Position numbers and translations under genes: made by a program. The notes under the pieces are model-generated. The model did not search any database. It had not been told where the DNA came from and saw nothing but the letters and a program-made list of their open reading frames with translations. This document shows positions 18,793 to 27,983 of a stretch of DNA of 64,000 bases, piece by piece. The stretch is taken from positions 1-64,000 of the forward strand of contig JAFSPA010000020.1 of NCBI GenBank assembly GCA_017443145.1. Direction: 5' to 3'. Numbering within the stretch: position 1 is the first letter of the stretch; the number at the start of each line of letters is the position of its first letter. Origin of the DNA: Paludibacteraceae bacterium (GTDB taxonomy: Bacteria > Bacteroidota > Bacteroidia > Bacteroidales > Paludibacteraceae).

Positions 18793-20259
18793 ATGAAGCG
18801 CTATCTACTTATACTCATCTTTGTCTCCCTCTGTGCCGGCATACACGCACAAGATTATTTCGGCGAGACGGCAGCTAAAGCAAAACGAGCCACGCCCCAT
18901 GAGGCTGCCTATATATGGTCCGAATACCAACAGTTTCTTCCCACGTTCCACGCCACCTACTTCCACTTGGGAAACATCTATTATGACCTTATCCCGACGG
19001 AACACCCTATCCGCGATTACGAAGAACTGACCCAGTACCTCTATCGCACCAAACTCTATTACGGCAATTGCCTGCACTACGCCAAAGACCAAACCCTTAA
19101 GCCCATCCACTACGAAGGTTTACCTTATACCGGCAAGAGACCGGAATACGCTGATTTACAGCAGTTTATCAAGCAACGATTAGACTTCGTCAATCAGACA
19201 TCTCAAACAGCTAAGGCACTATACGACAGTTACAACCAACTCGTTAACCGCTATAATCTATGCCGTATTGTATTCTCGTCTTTTTCGGAAAAGTACGGTC
19301 GTGAGAAAATGGCGCATTTACATCTCTCTGACCAGGATAAACAGCAACTGCTCTATCTGCAAACACAAGCCGATTCGCTCCAACATGATATCCAAAGTCT
19401 CCAACAGGCCCTTAACGACTTCCCTGTCAAGGACTACCATCCTAACTTCCGTTTTGAAGCCATCAATCTCTACCGTCTTGACGGATTAACCAGCATCAAC
19501 ATTCTCCAGAACGAAGTCGTCCTATGGGATTATTCCTCATGGGCTAAAGACTTCTTATACGCGCAGGACCACACCTACCGTGACTATTTTGCCGCTATCG
19601 ACAACGAGTACAACGCGATGCGACACGCCATAGCGCATCCAAATGCCAAGATACGGATAAACGATATCCTACTGAACCGCATCAACCGCATGGATTATCA
19701 GTCGCCTCTCATAGACAGTATTGCACTTCTGCAACAGGCTGCACTCATCAAAAGCATCGAACAATCGCCTACTTTCAAACAGGACAAGGCGGACGATGAA
19801 TATATAGAACAGAATCTTGCCCTTCTATTCAACCAACAGAAAGCGTATACACAACTACAATACCACTACGCCCAACTCCACTATCAAGACTCGACTTATC
19901 TCCATCTTGCTGATAGCAGTTGTACCATAACCGCAACTACCTTTGCAGCACATATCCGACCGACTGCAAAGTCCATCACGTCTTATACCAATGATATTTC
20001 AGGAGAGACGTTCGGTATCCACGACATGCATTTTGCACTTGAGGACAGCGTGATAACTATCCTTCCGGTGGACACGAACTACCTTGTTGTTCTACCGCAT
20101 CAAACCATACTGTCCTCACTATCCGGGGAAATGTTGCTGAAAACACGTATAGAAAGCGACGCCCCGTTCTTCACTGCGTACAAATACAGCAACCATATTG
20201 TCGCACTGGTCAGCGAGCGTCAGGTACTTTTTATTGACACGGACTCACAGCACAAATAA
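18793..20259 (+). CDS. Exported helical protein of unknown function
   Basis: I do not recognise this 488-residue protein. It has a signal peptide (MKRYLLILIFVSLCAGIHAQ) with Ala-x-Ala-like cleavage. A mainly helical body follows, with an amphipathic coiled-coil-like stretch near 195-220 (LLYLQTQADSLQHDIQSLQQ) and a beta-rich C-terminal part. It starts one base after the PorE-like gene, so the two products probably act together in the periplasm or outer envelope. The N-terminal helices could be TPR-like, which would complement the missing TPR of the neighbour, but this is weak. The 3' end overlaps the convergent gene at 20220 by 40 bases. Confidence 0.7.
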   Translation: MKRYLLILIFVSLCAGIHAQDYFGETAAKAKRATPHEAAYIWSEYQQFLPTFHATYFHLGNIYYDLIPTEHPIRDYEELTQYLYRTKLYYGNCLHYAKDQTLKPIHYEGLPYTGKRPEYADLQQFIKQRLDFVNQTSQTAKALYDSYNQLVNRYNLCRIVFSSFSEKYGREKMAHLHLSDQDKQQLLYLQTQADSLQHDIQSLQQALNDFPVKDYHPNFRFEAINLYRLDGLTSINILQNEVVLWDYSSWAKDFLYAQDHTYRDYFAAIDNEYNAMRHAIAHPNAKIRINDILLNRINRMDYQSPLIDSIALLQQAALIKSIEQSPTFKQDKADDEYIEQNLALLFNQQKAYTQLQYHYAQLHYQDSTYLHLADSSCTITATTFAAHIRPTAKSITSYTNDISGETFGIHDMHFALEDSVITILPVDTNYLVVLPHQTILSSLSGEMLLKTRIESDAPFFTAYKYSNHIVALVSERQVLFIDTDSQHK

Positions 20260-21098
20260 GCCGCGTCATGATTGGGCAAGCAGTCTAACTCCCAGACCTG
20301 CACTTTCCCTACTATCTCCGCCACGACCTCGTACAACTCATCCCGTACGGACTCCATAAACTTCAGTCCGCTGCAAGAGCCGTAGATATTGATATACGCC
20401 TTACTTGGCCGCGCTTGTTCGATACTATTCTCCGGCGCCTGACGCAGTTGTACGAAAGCACCTACTCTACGGCGCTCGTTCTTATAGCACGGAGTCTTGC
20501 CACTCCAAGGTGAGCCATAGACCCACACACCATCATCCTCTATCCGCACCACCGGATTATCGTCGTTCAGCAGCCACGCGTCTTCAAAAGCCTCCAGCCA
20601 CATCCGCGAGTGCGTCGATTTTCCCGTCCCCGACTTGCCGAGGAACAGGAACCCGTTTTCGCCTCGAACGACCACCGAAGCATGAAGTTCCAATGTCCGG
20701 TAGTGCAATGCTGTAAAAGCAAAGAGTAGCATAGTAGCGTTATTAATGGCGAAACTAACGACTTCTCGCGTTACAAATAAATCCGCTTGCGAAAAATCGG
20801 CATTAGTCACCAGCCGCGCACAGATATCACTGGTTTGATACATCGCGGTTAACAGGAGCCACTCTCCCTCTCGACGATATATCTCCAAGCGCGGCATATC
20901 TACGTCTTGTGCATCAGTATGCAGCAAGTCATATCCCGTTGCTGTTACGTCCAATGAGTCGGTTATATGCACTCGTAGCGCAAAAAGCATCGACTCCCGT
21001 ATGTCTTGGACCTCAAAAACAGAAAAGTTCGGCAGAAGATGTAACACCTCTACCGAAGATTCTATACTGAAGTTATGTCCAGCTACGCGATAGACCAT
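20220..21098 (-). CDS. HPr kinase/PEP carboxykinase-like P-loop protein
   Basis: This 292-residue protein contains a P-loop GKSGTGKST near residues 153-161, a following acidic motif LLNDDNPVVR and the segment GSPWSGK. That combination is typical of the HprK and PEP carboxykinase fold rather than of ABC or AAA ATPases. No membrane segment is seen. It lacks the N-terminal domain of true HPr kinases, so a serine kinase acting on HPr is only a possibility and the substrate is unknown. It lies 7 bases after the rny stop on the same strand and is the last gene of that operon. Its 3' end overlaps the convergent gene by 40 bases. Confidence 0.75.
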   Translation of the reverse strand: MVYRVAGHNFSIESSVEVLHLLPNFSVFEVQDIRESMLFALRVHITDSLDVTATGYDLLHTDAQDVDMPRLEIYRREGEWLLLTAMYQTSDICARLVTNADFSQADLFVTREVVSFAINNATMLLFAFTALHYRTLELHASVVVRGENGFLFLGKSGTGKSTHSRMWLEAFEDAWLLNDDNPVVRIEDDGVWVYGSPWSGKTPCYKNERRRVGAFVQLRQAPENSIEQARPSKAYINIYGSCSGLKFMESVRDELYEVVAEIVGKVQVWELDCLPNHDAAYLCCESVSIKST

Positions 21099-21105
21099 TC
21101 AGCGA

Positions 21106-22638
21106 TTACTTAGCGTAGTTGACAGCCCGAGTTTCGCGGATGACGGTCACTTTAACTTGTCCCGGATACGTCATTTCGTCTTGGATACGTTTGGCCAAAT
21201 CGAATGACAGCAACTCGGTATCTTTATCGGAAATCTTATCCGCACCTACGATAACGCGCAGTTCGCGACCGGCCTGCAAAGCGTAAGTCTTCACCACACC
21301 CGGGAACGACATTGCCATATTCTCCAGGTCATTAAGACGTTTAACGTAGGTCTCAACAATTTCGCGACGTGCACCGGGACGTGCACCGGAGATAGCGTCG
21401 CAAGCCTGAACGATAGGAGCAATAAGTGTTTCCATTTCGCACTCGTCATGGTGAGCACCCACAGCATTGCATATATCGGGCTTCTCGCCGTACTGTTCGC
21501 ACAGTTTCATACCGGCTTCTGCGTGCGGCAGGTCAGCATACTCTTCAGCAACTTTACCTATATCGTGAAGCAATCCTGCGCGACGGGCACGCTTCGGGTT
21601 AAGGCCGAGTTCGGCTGCCATAGCACCGCAGAGGTTAGCTGTCTCACGGGAGTGTTGGAGCAAGTTCTGACCATAAGATGAACGATATTTCATTTTTCCG
21701 ACCAAACGAATCAGTTCCGGATGGAGACCGTGTACACCCAAGTCGATGGTCGTACGTTTACCGGTTTCGATAATCTCGTCCTCAACTTGTTTGGTCACTT
21801 TTGCAACCACTTCCTCGATACGTGCCGGGTGAATACGACCGTCTTGCACGAGTTGGTGCAGGCTGAGACGTGCTATCTCGCGACGAATAGGATCGTAACC
21901 GGAGATAGTGATTGCCTCAGGCGTATCATCCACAACTATCTCTACACCCGTAGCAGCCTCCAGCGCACGGATATTACGTCCTTCACGACCGATAACGCGA
22001 CCCTTCACTTCTTCGTTATCAATATGGAAGACGGAAACAGCATTCTCGATAGTGGTCTCGGAAGCGATTCGCTGAATCGTTTGAATAATCACTTTCTTTG
22101 CCTCTTTGTTTGCGGTCAAGCGCGCTTCGTCAAGAGTCTCGTTGATATACGCCATCGCGTCGGTTTTCGCCTCATCCTTAAGGGCTTCCACAAGTTGTTT
22201 CTTGGCTTCTTCGGCCGACATGCCACTCAGTTGCTCGAGTTGAGCTTCGGCTTGTTTGTGCATCTTCTCAATCTCAGCAGACTTGTACTCGAGTGCTTTC
22301 TGCTGGTTCTCCACTTGTTGTTGACGCTGTTGCAGGTCGTTCTGCTGACGTTGCAAGTCGCCTTGACGGGAGTTGAGTTGTTGTTCACGCTGTTGAAGCT
22401 GTTGCTCACGCTGTTGTTTGCGCTGCTCGTCTTGACGGAGTTGATTGTCGTGCTCGAGCTTGAGAGCAATGAATTTCTCTTTGGCCTCAACGATTTTATT
22501 TTTCTTAATGATTTCCGCTTCCTCTTCGGCCTTGCGAAGCATACTTATACTCGTATAGCGGAAAATGATATAGCATAGTCCGCCTCCTACAAAGAAGGCT
22601 GCAACACTTATCAGTACTGTTAAAAGAACGGGTGACAT
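21106..22638 (-). CDS. rny: Ribonuclease Y
   Basis: RNase Y is a membrane-anchored endoribonuclease that starts mRNA decay. The 510-residue protein shows the full order: an N-terminal membrane segment ([20 protein letters not shown]), a long Gln/Glu/Arg coiled coil (about 30-190), a KH domain ([20 protein letters not shown] near residue 215) and an HD phosphohydrolase domain with the HD pair in GLLHDIGK near residue 355. Length is normal. It follows zapA by 3 bases, an arrangement common in Bacteroidota. Confidence 0.96.
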   Translation of the reverse strand: MSPVLLTVLISVAAFFVGGGLCYIIFRYTSISMLRKAEEEAEIIKKNKIVEAKEKFIALKLEHDNQLRQDEQRKQQREQQLQQREQQLNSRQGDLQRQQNDLQQRQQQVENQQKALEYKSAEIEKMHKQAEAQLEQLSGMSAEEAKKQLVEALKDEAKTDAMAYINETLDEARLTANKEAKKVIIQTIQRIASETTIENAVSVFHIDNEEVKGRVIGREGRNIRALEAATGVEIVVDDTPEAITISGYDPIRREIARLSLHQLVQDGRIHPARIEEVVAKVTKQVEDEIIETGKRTTIDLGVHGLHPELIRLVGKMKYRSSYGQNLLQHSRETANLCGAMAAELGLNPKRARRAGLLHDIGKVAEEYADLPHAEAGMKLCEQYGEKPDICNAVGAHHDECEMETLIAPIVQACDAISGARPGARREIVETYVKRLNDLENMAMSFPGVVKTYALQAGRELRVIVGADKISDKDTELLSFDLAKRIQDEMTYPGQVKVTVIRETRAVNYAK

Positions 22639-22641
22639 GAT

Positions 22642-22938
22642 TTACTGTTTTTCGTTTAATTTATCAAGTATTATCTTGTTTAATTCATTTATTTTCTGTT
22701 CAACGGGCTCGAGTGATTTCTCACGCACATCGGCGTGCAGACCAACGGCTGCCTCCAATGCCACTTTGAGCCATAGTTTTTCCGGCGAATCATTGCGATA
22801 CGCCGATTGGTATAATTGGTATCTGCGATTTAACCACACACCGGCTTGACGATAGAATTCCTCTTTCTCCGGGTCAATGGCCAGCGTAATAGTGTGGATA
22901 TCGAGTTTAAGGGTTATATTTTGCTTGCGGTCGCTCAT
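22642..22938 (-). CDS. zapA: Cell division protein ZapA
   Basis: ZapA is a small cytoplasmic protein that cross-links FtsZ filaments. The 98-residue product has the family layout: a beta-rich head (ITLKLDIHTITLAIDPEKEE) followed by a long C-terminal coiled coil (VEQKINELNKIILDKLNE). It overlaps the upstream coiled-coil gene by 4 bases and precedes rny by 3 bases. The call rests on size, pattern and context. Confidence 0.85.
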   Translation of the reverse strand: MSDRKQNITLKLDIHTITLAIDPEKEEFYRQAGVWLNRRYQLYQSAYRNDSPEKLWLKVALEAAVGLHADVREKSLEPVEQKINELNKIILDKLNEKQ

Positions 22939-23213
22939 TTTTTGAGTATCTCCAGCACGCGGTCTATTTGGTTGATCATATTATTAATATGCCGACGTGC
23001 TATCTCTTGTTGTTCCGGATCTTCGCTTAATCCTTTTGCGATACGAAGTGTCTTGTATTGATTTTGCAGTTCCACTAATTCCGCATGGCTACGCATAACT
23101 TCAAGCCTCTGCTGCTCGTTTTCCTCCTGCAAACGGGCATAGTCCTGCTGCAGAGAGGAATAACGAGATAGCAAAGTCAATATATTTTGCTCTAAGTTAT
23201 TGAGCGTTTCCAT
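22935..23213 (-). CDS. Small coiled-coil protein, possible ZapB/FtsL-like division factor
   Basis: This 92-residue protein is almost entirely a coiled coil with heptad Leu and Ile spacing (LSRYSSLQQDYARLQEEN) and no membrane segment. Translation is coupled to zapA by a 4-base overlap, which suggests a partner of ZapA, as ZapB is in enterobacteria. Sequence similarity to ZapB cannot be shown here, so the role is inferred from shape and neighbours only. Confidence 0.7.
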   Translation of the reverse strand: METLNNLEQNILTLLSRYSSLQQDYARLQEENEQQRLEVMRSHAELVELQNQYKTLRIAKGLSEDPEQQEIARRHINNMINQIDRVLEILKK

Positions 23214-23232
23214 GTGAATAGTGTCGGTTCAA

Positions 23233-24414
23233 TTAGAAGCTATAGCCTACACCAAGTCCGATGATGCCCATGAACTGTACGCGCTCTTTGGACTCAACAG
23301 TTCCGTCAGCTAACACTTTGTCAATCTTCAGACCGTTGATGTACTTAAGGTCGGTGCTCAGAGTTACGTTCAAGCATTTAAGGAACTGATACGACAGCAT
23401 CACCGTCCAGTCCACGTCGAAGTTACCGAAACGACGGTTATTATCGCGGTAGCCAACGAAATCAGCCATAGAGATGTCGTAGCCTTTCTCATTCAGTTGG
23501 GCCTCGGTATAGTTATCAACCTCTCCACCAATGGCGAAGGAGTACATACGAACTTTGTCCCATTTATACGGAGTGAAGAGTGTTAGTGTAGTAGCGAGTT
23601 TGAAGTCTTTGTAGGTATAGTTAACCGAACCCTTGAAGTTCAAACCAAGTTCTGCTGTATACGTGCGATATTGTTTTACGTTTTTCTCGTCATAGTACCA
23701 GGTACCGTTAGCCTCTTGGATAGAAGTGAGCAGATCTGCATGACCTTCTTTCATGTTAGCATATACTGCATCAGTAAAGTCTGCACTCGTAAGTGTCGGG
23801 TTGGCTGCTAACCATGCTTCTTGGGAATAGCGGCGATTCCATTTATCGCTGAGGTAAGCAGAAGTGATACGACCTGCTACAGGAGACAGATACAGTGAGA
23901 AGTCTGCACCGTTAACACTCTTCTTCCAGTCAATACCAACCGAGATATCGGTGTAGGAAGGAGCAAGGATGGCACTTTGAATAGCATCATACGTCTCATC
24001 ACCGTTATAAGCGCGACCAAGATCCATTTGTGTTTGGAAGGCTGCCATCGCGGTCAGATACCATGTCGGATGGAACTCCCAACCGAATTTAGTGTCAAAT
24101 TTCAAGTGGTCAGATGTCTTCTGCAGTTTGTCGTATTTCTGGTCAATCCAACTCAGACCATACTCTACATCGAGGTTCGATTCCCATGAATACTGATTCT
24201 CCTGATACAGAAGCTTAATCTTACCGAAAGCAACGCCTGAGATAGCGTTATTACCACCCGCTGCCCAGTTCCAAAGACCTGTAGCGTTGGCATTCAGACC
24301 AACAATACCGGATACTTTCCACGGTTTAGCAGGAGCCTCTTCCGTTGCTGCCTCTTGGGCAAATGTCATGGCTGCAATAAGCGTGCAAGCCATCAAAAGA
24401 TAAATTTTCTTCAT
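23233..24414 (-). CDS. DUF3078-type outer-membrane protein
   Basis: The 393-residue protein has a signal peptide (MKKIYLLMACTLIAAMTFAQ) and a tryptophan- and glycine-rich N-terminal part (LNANATGLWNWAAGGNNAIS) that is characteristic of the Bacteroidota DUF3078 family. Many alternating strands follow, ending in GIIGLGVGYSF with a terminal aromatic as in outer-membrane barrels. The role is unknown. It lies 44 bases after the DJ-1 gene and 19 bases before the coiled-coil gene, so it is probably read with both. Confidence 0.82.
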   Translation of the reverse strand: MKKIYLLMACTLIAAMTFAQEAATEEAPAKPWKVSGIVGLNANATGLWNWAAGGNNAISGVAFGKIKLLYQENQYSWESNLDVEYGLSWIDQKYDKLQKTSDHLKFDTKFGWEFHPTWYLTAMAAFQTQMDLGRAYNGDETYDAIQSAILAPSYTDISVGIDWKKSVNGADFSLYLSPVAGRITSAYLSDKWNRRYSQEAWLAANPTLTSADFTDAVYANMKEGHADLLTSIQEANGTWYYDEKNVKQYRTYTAELGLNFKGSVNYTYKDFKLATTLTLFTPYKWDKVRMYSFAIGGEVDNYTEAQLNEKGYDISMADFVGYRDNNRRFGNFDVDWTVMLSYQFLKCLNVTLSTDLKYINGLKIDKVLADGTVESKERVQFMGIIGLGVGYSF

Positions 24415-24458
24415 AATGTTGATAATTAAAATATTGTCGTTTTTACGTTATTTCGCTT

Positions 24459-24986
24459 TTAGTATTGAGCGGTGTCATAGACTTGGTCTGCGACATCAGA
24501 GCCTTTGATTTTCTCAATGATGCAGAACGCAAAGTCGGACGCAAGTCCCGGACCTTTGGCGGTGATGATATTCTTCGACTCAACCACTAAGCCGCCTACA
24601 TAGCTCTCGCCCAGGAAGCTCTCAAAGCCCGGATAGCAAGTCGCTTGCTTGCCGTTTAAGATGCCGAGTTTGCCAAGAACAGATGGCGCTGCACATATAG
24701 CTGCGATGAGTTTTTCTGCATCATTATGCTGAACGAGCAGTTCGCACAAGCCGTTATGCTGGTCCAGATGTGTCTGACCACCCGGCAGAATTAGCATCTC
24801 TGCATCGTCAAAATCTACATTCTCGAACACTCCGTCTGCTTCTACGGCCACGTTATGTGCGCCAAGAACCATCGGCTTGCCCGTAATCGATACCGTCGTT
24901 AAAGGAATTCCTGCTCTACGCAGCAAATCCACTACGGTAATAGCCTCAATCTCTTCAAATCCGTTGTCTAAAAATAAATAGTTCAT
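24459..24986 (-). CDS. DJ-1/PfpI family protein
   Basis: This 175-residue protein belongs to the DJ-1/ThiJ/PfpI superfamily. The nucleophile-elbow cysteine is C98 in AAICAAPSVLGKLG, and acidic residues E11-E14 at the N-terminus match the position of the conserved Glu. It is likely a YajL-like protein with a protective or glyoxalase/deglycase-type activity; which one is debated for the family. It sits in the exbB-exbD-tonB operon, 26 bases after tonB. Confidence 0.88.
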   Translation of the reverse strand: MNYLFLDNGFEEIEAITVVDLLRRAGIPLTTVSITGKPMVLGAHNVAVEADGVFENVDFDDAEMLILPGGQTHLDQHNGLCELLVQHNDAEKLIAAICAAPSVLGKLGILNGKQATCYPGFESFLGESYVGGLVVESKNIITAKGPGLASDFAFCIIEKIKGSDVADQVYDTAQY

Positions 24987-25012
24987 AAATCGTTGTTTTA
25001 GGGTTGAACTGT

Positions 25013-25780
25013 TTAATTGAATTTAAATATATAGGTGATCGTTCCGAACTGTTTGTCCGGTCGATCCGTAAAAGAGAACTCTGCTTTATAAGCTGCCTTC
25101 AAAGCAAGCTGAATGGTCGCATCGTTGGAAATCGTAGTACCTTCCGTTGCTTTGGCACTTACAACCTTACCGCTTCCGTCAACGATAATCGCCACCACCA
25201 CTTTACCTTCTTGCTTGAAGTCATTGCTGGGTTTGGGAAGTGCTTTGCACTTGCGTCCCGCAAGCGACCAGGATGTACCGCCTGACGAACCTTGTCCCAC
25301 TTCGGAGTTACCGCGTTGGCTGTTGCCTTGCGTGTCACCACTGCCCGTTCCGCCGGTATTACCGAATAGCGAACCGAGCTGATTAGCTTTCGCGATAGCA
25401 GCTTGCTCTTTCGCGCGTTGTTCTGCCAAAGCACGCTCACGTTCCTGACGCTCTTGTTCGGCCTTCTGACGGGCTTTCTCTGCCTCTTCGCGCTGACGCT
25501 GAACCTCTATCGACTCCTCATCTTCTTGCGCAATCAAATCGTTGTTCGATGGCTCTTGAGGCGCAGGAGGAGGAGCAACAGCTTCTTCGAGACCACCCGT
25601 CGTTTGTTCCGGCTGGTAGCCTCCACCCTCTTCCGTGACGCCAAAAGCGACCTCAATACCCTCATCTTCCGGCTCTTGAACGCGGTTTACACAGATAAAC
25701 CACAACAGCAAGAACACCAACAACATAAAGATGACGGTTCCCAAAGCGGCTATCGTATTTGATTTCTTACTGCTTACCAT
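25013..25780 (-). CDS. TonB-like energy transducer
   Basis: The 255-residue protein has one membrane segment near 10-32 (ALGTVIFMLLVFLLLWFICV), a proline-containing stretch, a Glu/Arg/Gln helical region (about 95-145), a Gly/Ser-rich linker (about 150-180) and a C-terminal TonB-type domain (GKVVVAIIVDGSGKVVSAKA). It would transmit the proton gradient harvested by ExbB-ExbD to outer-membrane receptors such as those at 31802 and 60201. It overlaps exbD by 14 bases. The charged middle region recalls TolA, so a TolA-type role is the alternative. Confidence 0.88.
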   Translation of the reverse strand: MVSSKKSNTIAALGTVIFMLLVFLLLWFICVNRVQEPEDEGIEVAFGVTEEGGGYQPEQTTGGLEEAVAPPPAPQEPSNNDLIAQEDEESIEVQRQREEAEKARQKAEQERQERERALAEQRAKEQAAIAKANQLGSLFGNTGGTGSGDTQGNSQRGNSEVGQGSSGGTSWSLAGRKCKALPKPSNDFKQEGKVVVAIIVDGSGKVVSAKATEGTTISNDATIQLALKAAYKAEFSFTDRPDKQFGTITYIFKFN

Positions 25781-26186
25781 GATTTCTCGTAGCGATAACG
25801 AGTTTCATTTTATGTTGATTAGCAATATCGAGCACGTTGACCACCTCTTTATAAGCGATGTCTTGGTCGGCATGAAGCGCTATATACATCGTCGAATCCA
25901 TCTGCTGAATTCCGCACAAATACGCCTCAAGGTCTTCCACAGCTATCTCAACTGGTTTCTCGCGACCAAGAGCCACAAAGTAATTGCCGAGATTATCAAT
26001 GCTCACTTTCGCCACCACCTGTTTGGTGTTGGTTTTTGCCTTCGCTTGAGGAAGATTGAGCTTGATATCATTTGGCGACGACATCGTGCTGGCCATCACA
26101 AAGAACAGCAACAGCAGGAAAATCAAGTCTGTCATGCTCGACATCGCAAACGTCGCCGATACTCTATTTCGTCTCTTGAGTGACAT
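25767..26186 (-). CDS. exbD: Biopolymer transport protein ExbD
   Basis: This 139-residue protein has a short cytoplasmic start, one membrane segment containing the proton-carrying aspartate (D20 in SMTDLIFLLLLFFVM) and a periplasmic domain. It forms the proton channel with ExbB, whose gene ends 2 bases upstream, and drives TonB, whose gene overlaps by 14 bases. TolR is the alternative, but context with a TonB-like protein favours ExbD. Confidence 0.92.
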   Translation of the reverse strand: MSLKRRNRVSATFAMSSMTDLIFLLLLFFVMASTMSSPNDIKLNLPQAKAKTNTKQVVAKVSIDNLGNYFVALGREKPVEIAVEDLEAYLCGIQQMDSTMYIALHADQDIAYKEVVNVLDIANQHKMKLVIATRNHGKQ

Positions 26187-26188
26187 AA

Positions 26189-26884
26189 TTATGCAGGCTC
26201 ATTAAGTAAGTCCATAAATTCCATCGTACGTCCTTCCAGACCGCGAACCACTTGGTCGATACGAGCCACAAGGAAGTTGTACGCGAACATAGCCAGAATA
26301 CCGACAATCAAACCGCCGATAGTCGTCACCATCGCTTGATACATACCTTCGCTCAGTGTGGACATCTCAATCACACCGCTGGCGTTCTGCGCCATATTGA
26401 AGAATGTCTGAACCATACCGATAACTGTTCCCAGGAAACCGAGCATCGGAGCACCACCAGCGATAGTTGCCATGATAACAAGACCTTTCTCCAGCTTGCT
26501 TACCTCTAAGTTACCTACGTTCTCAATGGCCACTTGCACATCCTGCATCGGACGACCAATACGGGAAATACCCTTCTCTACCATGCGGGAAGCAGGAGTA
26601 TCCGTCTGATGGCATAGGTTGATGGCGGAGTCCATCTTTCCTTCGTGGATATAGTCACGAATTCGATCCATAAACGTCTTGTCCTCGCGTGTTGCAGAAT
26701 GCAAAACAACGAGACGCTCAATAAAGATATATACGCCCCAAGCCAGCAAAATAGCAAGCAAAATCATAATCCAGCCGCCATATTGCGCCATCGTCCAGAG
26801 ATTAATCGACTCCTGAACGGGTTCTTCTACTACAGCCACGCTGTCTGCTACAGCGGCTGCTACTGTGTCAATCTGAAATAACAT
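26189..26884 (-). CDS. exbB: MotA/TolQ/ExbB proton channel protein
   Basis: The 231-residue inner-membrane protein has three hydrophobic segments (near 32-52, 130-150 and 180-205). It also has the conserved MotA/TolQ/ExbB core LVIMATIAGGAPMLGFLGTV and TIGGLIVGILAMFAYNFLV. With ExbD it uses the proton motive force to power TonB. The gene is preceded by an array of 7-bp repeats (26915-26984) instead of a recognisable promoter, so it is probably transcribed from the pdxJ promoter. Confidence 0.93.
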   Translation of the reverse strand: MLFQIDTVAAAVADSVAVVEEPVQESINLWTMAQYGGWIMILLAILLAWGVYIFIERLVVLHSATREDKTFMDRIRDYIHEGKMDSAINLCHQTDTPASRMVEKGISRIGRPMQDVQVAIENVGNLEVSKLEKGLVIMATIAGGAPMLGFLGTVIGMVQTFFNMAQNASGVIEMSTLSEGMYQAMVTTIGGLIVGILAMFAYNFLVARIDQVVRGLEGRTMEFMDLLNEPA

Positions 26885-26914
26885 ATTCTACAAATTAAAA
26901 AAATTTCCTTTCAC

Positions 26915-26984
26915 TTTCCACTTTCCACTTTCCGCTTTCCACTTTCCACTTTCCACTTTCCGCTTTCCACTTTCCACTTTCCAC
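26915..26984. repeat. Ten tandem 7-bp units (TTTCCRC) between pdxJ and exbB
   Basis: Ten uninterrupted heptamers fill 26915-26984. Units 3 and 7 are TTTCCGC and the other eight are TTTCCAC, so a 28-bp higher-order period (three AC units then one GC unit) is visible. The array starts one base after the pdxJ stop on the minus strand and ends 31 bases before exbB. It is non-coding, although the minus strand is open in one frame. Confidence 0.95.
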
Positions 26985-26985
26985 C

Positions 26986-27723
26986 TTACAACGCCGGTCC
27001 GTCTTGAGCGTTGGCAATCGCCTCGCGGTAGCGACGAATCGTCTCCTGAATGCCCAAATACAAAGCGTCGGTGATGATTGCGTGACCGATACTAACTTCT
27101 GCAATCCACGGGAAGGCCTTAATCAGTGCACCCAAGTTCTCGAGATTCAAGTCGTGTCCCATATTCAGACTCAAACCCATCTCGCGAGCCTTCTCTGCCG
27201 CAGGACGCAAACGCTCAATAGCCTTCTTCGGGTTCTCTTCGAACTGCTTGACAAACGGTCCTGTATAAATCTCAACACGGTCAGCACCGGTTGACTTCGC
27301 CAACTCAACCATCTCTGGATTAGCGTCCACAAAGATGCTCACGCGGATACGTTTCGAGTGCAACTCGTCCACAATAGCCTGAAGGTAATGCAGATAGTGA
27401 TGCAGATTCCAGCCGTGGTTACTCGTCAGCTGGGTCGGGGAATCGGGCACAAGCGTCACCTGAGCAGGACAAACGTCCATTACCAATTCCATAAACTCCT
27501 CTGTCGGATTACCTTCAACGTTCAACTCCTTCGTCAAAATAGACTTGAGCTGATACACATCCTCCTTGCGGATATGTCTCTCGTCGGGACGAGGATGAAC
27601 CGTTATGCCTTGAGCACCAAAACGTTCGCAATCTAACGCGAAACGTTCTACATCGGGATAATTACCACCACGCGCGTTACGCAACGTAGCTACCTTGTTG
27701 ATATTTACACTAAGTTTTGTCAT
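26986..27723 (-). CDS. pdxJ: Pyridoxine 5'-phosphate synthase
   Basis: PdxJ joins 1-deoxy-D-xylulose 5-phosphate and 3-amino-2-oxopropyl phosphate to form pyridoxine 5'-phosphate. The 245-residue protein begins TKLSVNINKVATLRNARGGN and contains GITVHPRPDERHIR and SLNMGHDLNLENL, all family signatures. Length is normal. It is the first gene of a long minus-strand series and has a Bacteroidales promoter at 27775-27806. Confidence 0.96.
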   Translation of the reverse strand: MTKLSVNINKVATLRNARGGNYPDVERFALDCERFGAQGITVHPRPDERHIRKEDVYQLKSILTKELNVEGNPTEEFMELVMDVCPAQVTLVPDSPTQLTSNHGWNLHHYLHYLQAIVDELHSKRIRVSIFVDANPEMVELAKSTGADRVEIYTGPFVKQFEENPKKAIERLRPAAEKAREMGLSLNMGHDLNLENLGALIKAFPWIAEVSIGHAIITDALYLGIQETIRRYREAIANAQDGPAL

Positions 27724-27774
27724 AAAACTACTTATTATATCAATTCAAAACGACCATATTTATCAATTTCGCGG

Positions 27775-27806
27775 CAAAATTACTACTTTTTTTGCATATA
27801 TGCAAA
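27775..27806 (-). promoter_or_regulatory. Promoter of pdxJ
   Basis: On the minus strand TTTG (27803-27806) and TAATTTTG (27775-27782) are 20 bases apart, the Bacteroidales consensus. The -33 element is the edge of a perfect 16-bp palindrome, TTTGCATATATGCAAA, at 27791-27806, a possible operator. The leader to pdxJ would be about 45 bases. Confidence 0.75.
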
Positions 27807-27913
27807 TATTTCGTCCTTTTTTTGCATTTTTGTTCTATTTTTGTGTGTAGGGCTCGGACATAGGCGGTTTTGTATGTGCCTCCGCGCATTTTTATTAAAA
27901 AATGCAACAAAAA

Positions 27914-27944
27914 TTTGCATATTCCATTTTTTGTTGTACTTTTG
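27914..27944 (+). promoter_or_regulatory. Plus-strand promoter leading into the 11-bp repeat array
   Basis: TTTG (27914-27917) and TACTTTTG (27937-27944) are 19 bases apart. Transcription would start near 27951 and run through the repeat array at 27994-28081 into the small ORF at 28153, giving a leader of about 200 bases. It is divergent from the pdxJ promoter. Confidence 0.65.
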
Positions 27945-27983
27945 CACTCAAATTTACAACGCCCCACAACTCCAATTCGTTAC

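Noticed and set aside
26915..26984. CRISPR array
   Set aside because: The units are contiguous heptamers without spacers, and no cas gene is in the window. The 11-bp arrays likewise have no spacers.
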